From Sporosarcina sp. P34 (GTDB lineage Bacteria; Bacillota; Bacilli; Bacillales_A; Planococcaceae), in contig NZ_PDZC01000003.1 in assembly GCF_002743375.1 (NCBI RefSeq), forward strand, positions 248,001 through 312,000: DNA of 64,000 nucleotides, given 5' to 3'. Made by a program: the position numbers and the translations under genes. Under the pieces are notes generated by a model. The model was not told the DNA's origin. It searched no databases and was given only the letters and a program-made list of their open reading frames with translations. Shown piece after piece: positions 61,764 to 64,000 of this stretch. Position 1 is the first letter of the stretch. Every line of letters starts with the position of its first letter.

Positions 61764-62399
61764 TTATGAATTCTTTGTTAGAACGCTTGAAGCAATTTGG
61801 ACCGCGATCGCATCATCTAGATATCCGACCGCAAAAATGTAGTCCGGGATGACATCTACAGGAATGATAAAGTATAATAATGCGCTGCCGATAATGGCTA
61901 GATCACGTTTTGCAACATCTTGCATTTTAAACCGTGTAAATAATTCTTTCATTTGATCGACGAATGGACCTACTCCGCCCGCCAGTTTTAACTTGTTATC
62001 GAAGTCATGTAAAATTCTTTCTCTTCCATCAGTGCTTTGAACATATGCTTCGTAACTTGCAAGTTGATGTTCGACTTTTTCAATAGAGATATCCGCAGAT
62101 AGAAGTTCTGAAGTTTCGACCAGTTGTTGAATCGTTTCATCGTATGTAGAATGAATCACATCTTTATGATCAACCGGATAGCCTGCCGCGTGAAGTAACT
62201 TGGCTAATGGAATTTCTAAAATTATTGCGAATTTTTCTAGATGATCCAGTGTTGCTTTACGTTTTTCATTAATGATTCTGGAGATGGTTGAAGTGTCAAT
62301 ATCTGTAAGCTCGCTTAGTTTGCGCATGGACAATGAACGATCTTCTAAAACCTCACGCAACAACTGCCCGACAGACAGACCAAGACTACTTTCTGACAT
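61764..62399 (-). CDS. XRE regulator fused to YkvA-like (DUF1232) domain
   Basis: A 211-residue protein. The N-terminal HTH (LREVLEDRSLSMRKLSELTDIDTSTISRII) is Cro/CI type; the C-terminus (ALLYFIIPVDVIPDYIFAVGYLDD) is a DUF1232/YkvA segment, a short membrane-associated motif. The combination suggests a membrane-linked regulator. GGAGGGGGAG precedes the ATG. It is upstream of the LCP gene in the same direction, 24 bases away, so they may share a transcript. Confidence 0.85.
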   Translation of the reverse strand: MSESSLGLSVGQLLREVLEDRSLSMRKLSELTDIDTSTISRIINEKRKATLDHLEKFAIILEIPLAKLLHAAGYPVDHKDVIHSTYDETIQQLVETSELLSADISIEKVEHQLASYEAYVQSTDGRERILHDFDNKLKLAGGVGPFVDQMKELFTRFKMQDVAKRDLAIIGSALLYFIIPVDVIPDYIFAVGYLDDAIAVQIASSVLTKNS

Positions 62400-63024
62400 G
62401 ACACTCCCCCTCCAATTCTACTACACCGGTAAAAATATCTACTTCTCTCAAAATAATAAATGGTTGTTGGCAAATTGTCAACAGTTATAAGCAAGGATCT
62501 TTTTTTGTCGAAAAACGTCTGCCGTTGATTATAGTAAAGTTTGACTGAATCACAATCCATAGGCTTGCTCCTATCGTTATTTTCTAATAGGTATATAAAT
62601 AGGAAGCGAATGTGTCGAATGATAGGCGACTACATTTTTGATGCGTGATCTTCCAATTTTATTGCTGAATCCAATCTGCATGTTATCCGTATTCTTACAA
62701 GTCGAACTATGTTTAGAATCCTTGCTGTTCCTGAATGGAGTAATGTGTATTAATGATTCAAGACACGGAAAATGGATTGATAGGGTTGCCTAAACAGCTT
62801 ATAGTACGACAAGGCTGTAATAAGTATTCACAACATCGGGATGCATGTTAAACTTTATTACGGTGAAGAATACGGTGCCCCAGTAAATTCTGCTTTAAAA
62901 ATGGAAGGACTATAACGATTTGTCTCAGTAATTCAACGAAATGAATTTCATTCGTCAGGAAAAAAGAACTGATTATCTGGGCTGTAATCGCATATAACTA
63001 ATGGAAAAAGGGGGAAGGGATTCA
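62400..63024. other. Long intergenic region before HD gene
   Basis: About 625 bases with no intact gene; contains the possible remnant at 62841-62915. No strong terminator or promoter was found. Confidence 0.5.
62841..62915 (+). pseudogene. Possible gene remnant
   Basis: A 24-codon frame, MHVKLYYGEEYGAPVNSALK and on to TAA, looks protein-like and stays open a few codons upstream (HNIG), but has no ribosome site. It may be the 3' end of a lost gene. Confidence 0.25.
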
Positions 63025-63651
63025 ATGCAAGAAATGATAGCAAAATGTAAAATGGAAGTTATAGGTATTTATAATAAATTTGATGCGAGTCATGATCTTG
63101 ATCATATTGATCGTGTAATGAAAAATGCAGAGAAAATTTTAGCGACAGAACCCAGTGCTGATGAACTAGTCGTCCGTTTGGCAGTTCTGTTGCATGATGT
63201 AGAAGATGCAAAATATGAAGAGATGCATGAAGTTACTACGATAGAGTTGCTTGAAAAAATAGGTGCGTCACAACAGATTGCAGACAATGTGATGTCCGCG
63301 ATTGAAAGTGTTTCATTCAGTGGTGGCAATGCAAAAGATATTACATCCATTGAAGGCGCAATTGTCAGAGATGCTGACCGTTTGGATGCCATTGGCGCTG
63401 TCGGCATTGCGCGAGCATTTGCATTTGGCGGGGCACGCGGCAGGAAACTGTACGATCAACAAGAAGTAGCGCGAATGGATATGTCTGAGTCAGAATACCG
63501 TATAAAAGAAACGGCTACTGTCACACATTTTCACGAGAAGTTATTATTACTTAGCGAATTGATGGTCACGAAGGAAGGTACGCGTTTGGCACAAGAGCGG
63601 CATGAATTCATGGTCCAGTTCCTAAATCAATTGAAGGTAGAAATTGAATAA
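63025..63651 (+). CDS. HD-domain phosphohydrolase
   Basis: A 208-residue metal-dependent hydrolase of the HD superfamily (YedJ-like). Metal ligands: His23 and His27 in SHDLDHIDRV, His57-Asp58 in LLHDVED, and the Asp in VRDADRLDAIGAVGIARAF near residue 120. It probably acts on a nucleotide or phosphate ester. GGGGGAAGGGA lies 5 bases before ATG 63025; ATG 63001 has no site. Confidence 0.85.
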   Translation: MQEMIAKCKMEVIGIYNKFDASHDLDHIDRVMKNAEKILATEPSADELVVRLAVLLHDVEDAKYEEMHEVTTIELLEKIGASQQIADNVMSAIESVSFSGGNAKDITSIEGAIVRDADRLDAIGAVGIARAFAFGGARGRKLYDQQEVARMDMSESEYRIKETATVTHFHEKLLLLSELMVTKEGTRLAQERHEFMVQFLNQLKVEIE

Positions 63652-63689
63652 TATAGCCTATGTTAGAATGAATTTAAATTATAGTACAC

Positions 63690-63737
63690 ACAGTCTTGGA
63701 AGTCTGGATAATCAGATTTTCAGAGACTGTTTTTTAT
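63690..63737 (+). terminator. Terminator of HD gene
   Basis: ACAGTCT/AGACTGT outer stem with an inner TCTG/CAGA pair, then TTTTTTATT. Confidence 0.75.
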
Positions 63738-63829
63738 TGTTTTCACTTTTGTAATATAAAAAAGTATTTAGTACTGGAAATCCATTAAAATAACATAGCA
63801 ATATAATTACAGTAAAAAAGAAAATCTTG

Positions 63830-63859
63830 TTGACTTTACACTCACACTGTAATTATAAT
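63830..63859 (+). promoter_or_regulatory. Promoter of the lipoprotein gene
   Basis: TTGACT and TATAAT with an 18-base spacer. Just downstream an inverted repeat ATTCTGA...TCAGAAT (63865-63894) may be an operator. Confidence 0.65.
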
Positions 63860-63924
63860 GAATTAATTCTGACGATTAGACGTAATTATCAGAATGTAAG
63901 CGATTTCAAAAAAGGAGGAGTAAT

Positions 63925-64000
63925 ATGTTGAATAAATCTTTATCGTTTATTAGTTTGCTACTCATCTTTCTAATGATTTTATCTGGCTGTCAACTTAATC
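63925..64000 (+). CDS. Lipoprotein, 5' part only (cut by window edge)
   Basis: The first 25 codons read MLNKSLSFISLLLIFLMILS then GCQLN, a type II signal peptide with lipobox LSGC. AAAGGAGGAG lies before the ATG. The promoter and inverted repeat upstream suggest regulated expression, perhaps a substrate-binding protein of a transporter, but the rest is outside the window. Confidence 0.75.
   Translation, partial: MLNKSLSFISLLLIFLMILSGCQLN

Noticed and set aside
1..64000. CRISPR arrays, transposases and IS ends
   Set aside because: No regularly spaced identical repeats and no transposase-like protein were seen on either strand.

Overview
The window looks like chromosomal DNA of a low-to-mid GC Gram-positive rod of the order Bacillales, probably a Planococcaceae member close to Sporosarcina or Lysinibacillus. 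The basis is strong AGGAGG-type ribosome sites with many TTG/GTG starts, homologues of B. subtilis yngJ-yngE, yoaS-yozG and ykoY (with its yybP-ykoY riboswitch), a LytR-CpsA-Psr protein and lipobox lipoproteins. The genus is an inference from protein flavour only.

Bases 1 to about 35,000 are most of a temperate siphovirus prophage with an HK97-type head. The integrase, repressor and left attachment site lie outside the window. From left to right: recombination and ssDNA genes (Gp157-like, Sak4/RecA-type ATPase, DUF669 protein with an SSB-like tail), small zinc proteins, nucleotide genes (a divergent ThyX homologue, a MazG-like pyrophosphohydrolase), a P4/D5-type primase-helicase, a repeat-rich AT-rich gap that may be the origin, YopX, an ERCC4 nuclease, and a sigma-like late regulator followed by a terminator. 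Late genes follow: lipoprotein, HNH nuclease, probable cos region, TerS, TerL, portal, ClpP-type protease, capsid, connectors, tail tube, tail chaperone with a programmed -1 frameshift, tape measure, distal tail, tail endopeptidase, a GLUG-repeat protein, a fibre-like protein flanked by two paralogous zinc-finger miniproteins, holin and an M15 endolysin.

After the endolysin, the prophage carries a short promoter-hairpins-terminator unit (candidate small RNA) and an oppositely oriented cassette: a small possible DNA-binding protein with a 22-bp inverted repeat upstream, an FtsK/SpoIIIE-type ATPase, a replication-relaxation protein and a VirB2-like membrane protein. This looks plasmid- or conjugation-derived and is the most system-like part of the window. 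The right prophage boundary should lie at about 34.9-35.6 kb.

Bases 35,592-45,813 hold a PucR-type GAF regulator transcribed away from a seven-gene operon for leucine/isovalerate-type branched-chain acyl-CoA breakdown (acyl-CoA dehydrogenase, acyl-CoA synthetase, biotin carboxylase, biotin carrier, HMG-CoA lyase, enoyl-CoA hydratase, carboxyltransferase). Tandem 33-bp repeats that read as mini-ORFs lie in the leader. The synthetase has Gly where acetyl-CoA synthetases have the pocket Trp, which fits a larger acyl substrate.

Bases 45,814-64,000 are host genes in short units separated by strong terminators: VOC and SRPBCC proteins, a DUF2975 membrane protein with its HTH partner, an unrecognised 650-residue protein with a HEPN-like C-terminus, a surface protein, a Mn-riboswitch-controlled TerC exporter, a carnitine-acyltransferase-family enzyme, a DUF3885 protein, a SET-domain protein, tRNA-Arg(CCU), a lipoprotein penicillin acylase behind a promoter and a cre-like site, an LCP protein, an XRE-YkvA regulator, an HD phosphohydrolase and the start of a lipoprotein gene cut by the window edge.
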